Source: a miscellaneous Crenarchaeota group-1 archaeon SG8-32-3 (GTDB taxonomy: Archaea > Thermoproteota > Bathyarchaeia > Bathyarchaeales > Bathycorpusculaceae). Taken from it: DNA of 13,550 nt. Where the stretch lies: the NCBI GenBank assembly GCA_001273335.1, contig LFWV01000017.1, positions 1 to 13,550 of the forward strand, in the 5' to 3' direction. The position numbers were made by a program, and so were the translations under genes. The notes beneath the pieces are model-generated. The model saw only the letters and a list, made by a program, of their open reading frames with translations. It was not told the DNA's origin and made no database searches. This document shows, piece after piece, positions 12,731 through 13,550 of this stretch (the first letter of the stretch is position 1; the number at the start of each line of letters is the position of its first letter).

Positions 12731-13550
12731 ATGGTTCAAAAAGAAATCAAGAAGAAAACTCGTGTTTATGGAACAATCGCAACGCTCTCAGCCATAGTAC
12801 TAGTTGCTTTAATCTACGTTTACGGTTCAACGCCAGGCGTATTCACGCCAGATACTCTACCAGAAACTTCGCCAATGAAAACCTTCACGTCCTACGACGA
12901 ACTCAAAAACTTCTTAACCATCAACACCCAAGACGGCTCCAAATATTATGGTGGTGGTCCTTTAGACTCCCAGTTCTTCGGTTCTACACGTGAGACACTA
13001 GACGGCACACTTCCAATCCCCGCTCCTGCCACGCTGGGTGAAGGAGACTACTCCAGTAACTCTTATTCAACGACAAATATTCAGGTTGCAGGGGTTGATG
13101 AAGCGGATATGGTGAAAACAGATGGCGAGTACATTTATGTCGCTACCAACAATAACTTTCAGTCATCAAGCCAAAACAACGTGTATATTGTAAAAGCGGA
13201 CCCGCAGGACTCGCGTGTAATCGCTGAGATAGCTCTCGGGAATAGCACGTATGTGGCAGGTTTGTTCTTAAGCCAAGACGGCGGCAAACTTGTGGTTATC
13301 GGAAGCCAGTATCAAATGTACGCTTATGAAGAAGCGGCGCAAGCCGAAGACATAATGATTTATCCCTACTACAGTAGCGTTAACACGTTTTTGAACGTCT
13401 ATGACGTTTCTGAGAAAGATAGTCCTGTGTTGGCGCGGAACCTTACGCTAAGCGGTAGCTACTTCAACTCCAGAATGATCGGCAACTACGTGTACGCGGT
13501 TGTCAGCCAACCCACCTACTTCATCAACAACGATGTCGTTCTCCCGCAAA
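12731..13550 (+). CDS. Secreted or anchored beta-propeller domain protein, 5' part
   Basis: Only the first 273 codons are in the window; the frame stays open to the right edge. A basic N-terminus (KEIKKKTR) and a hydrophobic helix at about 13-31 form a signal or anchor, so the bulk is outside the cell. The PF09826 (Beta_propel) hallmark is NIQVAGVDEADMVKTDG (116-132), directly followed by the blade EYIYVATNN. Later blades are suggested by NNVYIVKADPQDSRVIAEIA, VAGLFLSQDGGKLVVIGSQ and FLNVYDVSEKDSPVLARNL. Full-length relatives usually run to 600-700 residues; their function is unknown. The gene follows the winged-helix regulator by 72 bases and has its own TATA-like box, an upstream copy of the palindrome and a strong ribosome site. 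Confidence 0.85.
   Translation, partial: MVQKEIKKKTRVYGTIATLSAIVLVALIYVYGSTPGVFTPDTLPETSPMKTFTSYDELKNFLTINTQDGSKYYGGGPLDSQFFGSTRETLDGTLPIPAPATLGEGDYSSNSYSTTNIQVAGVDEADMVKTDGEYIYVATNNNFQSSSQNNVYIVKADPQDSRVIAEIALGNSTYVAGLFLSQDGGKLVVIGSQYQMYAYEEAAQAEDIMIYPYYSSVNTFLNVYDVSEKDSPVLARNLTLSGSYFNSRMIGNYVYAVVSQPTYFINNDVVLPQ

Noticed and set aside
12721..12993. 90-codon frame starting with GTG 12721
   Set aside because: Shifted shadow of the beta-propeller gene, whose own ATG 12731 has a perfect Shine-Dalgarno site.
1..13550. CRISPR array, insertion sequence or toxin-antitoxin pair
   Set aside because: No regularly spaced repeats, no transposase or integrase motifs, and no small overlapping gene pair of that type were found.

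Overview
The window reads as genomic DNA from a TACK-group archaeon, most likely in or near Bathyarchaeia. The evidence is an archaeal/eukaryotic-type glycyl-tRNA synthetase, an archaeal tRNA-splicing endonuclease, a UbiA-family enzyme of ether-lipid synthesis, a CdvB/ESCRT-III cell-division protein, archaeal TATA-type promoters, and frequent TTG/GTG starts preceded by GGTGA-like Shine-Dalgarno sites. The lineage is inferred from gene content only. I see no rRNA, tRNA, CRISPR array, transposase or plasmid gene.

Left, compact part (about 290-7025). glyS, a DUF47/PhoU-like gene and endA lie in one direction. A convergent sugar-phosphate nucleotidyltransferase gene shares its stop tetranucleotide CTAG with endA. 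A DUF454 membrane-protein gene lies upstream of the transferase on the same strand. Divergent from it are a digeranylgeranylglyceryl-phosphate synthase (ubiA-like) and then a cdvB-type gene. These are housekeeping functions: translation, tRNA maturation, activated sugars, membrane lipid, membrane scission. Lipid synthesis and ESCRT-III sit side by side.

Right, looser and more AT-rich part (about 7026-12200). It holds an isoprenylcysteine-methyltransferase-like membrane protein, an unrecognised Cys-rich small protein on the minus strand, a one-component membrane regulator (winged helix, one membrane helix, PepSY-like outside domain), and a NapH-type polyferredoxin on the minus strand. Directly after the polyferredoxin lies a broken tail of a cell-surface protein (Pro/Thr/Ser stalk plus membrane anchor). 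A 25-base near-perfect direct repeat brackets the broken tail and the polyferredoxin, suggesting a rearranged spot.

Right end (12130-13550). A short winged-helix regulator with membrane helices is followed by a secreted or anchored beta-propeller protein (PF09826 type) that runs off the window. The palindrome GAACA-N3-TGTTC occurs ahead of both genes at almost the same distance from a TATA-like box. This suggests that the regulator controls itself and the propeller gene. I rate this the best candidate for an undescribed regulatory pair in the window.

Several starts given here are shorter than the longest open frame because a TATA box or Shine-Dalgarno site points to an internal start codon. 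The reasons are given in each entry.
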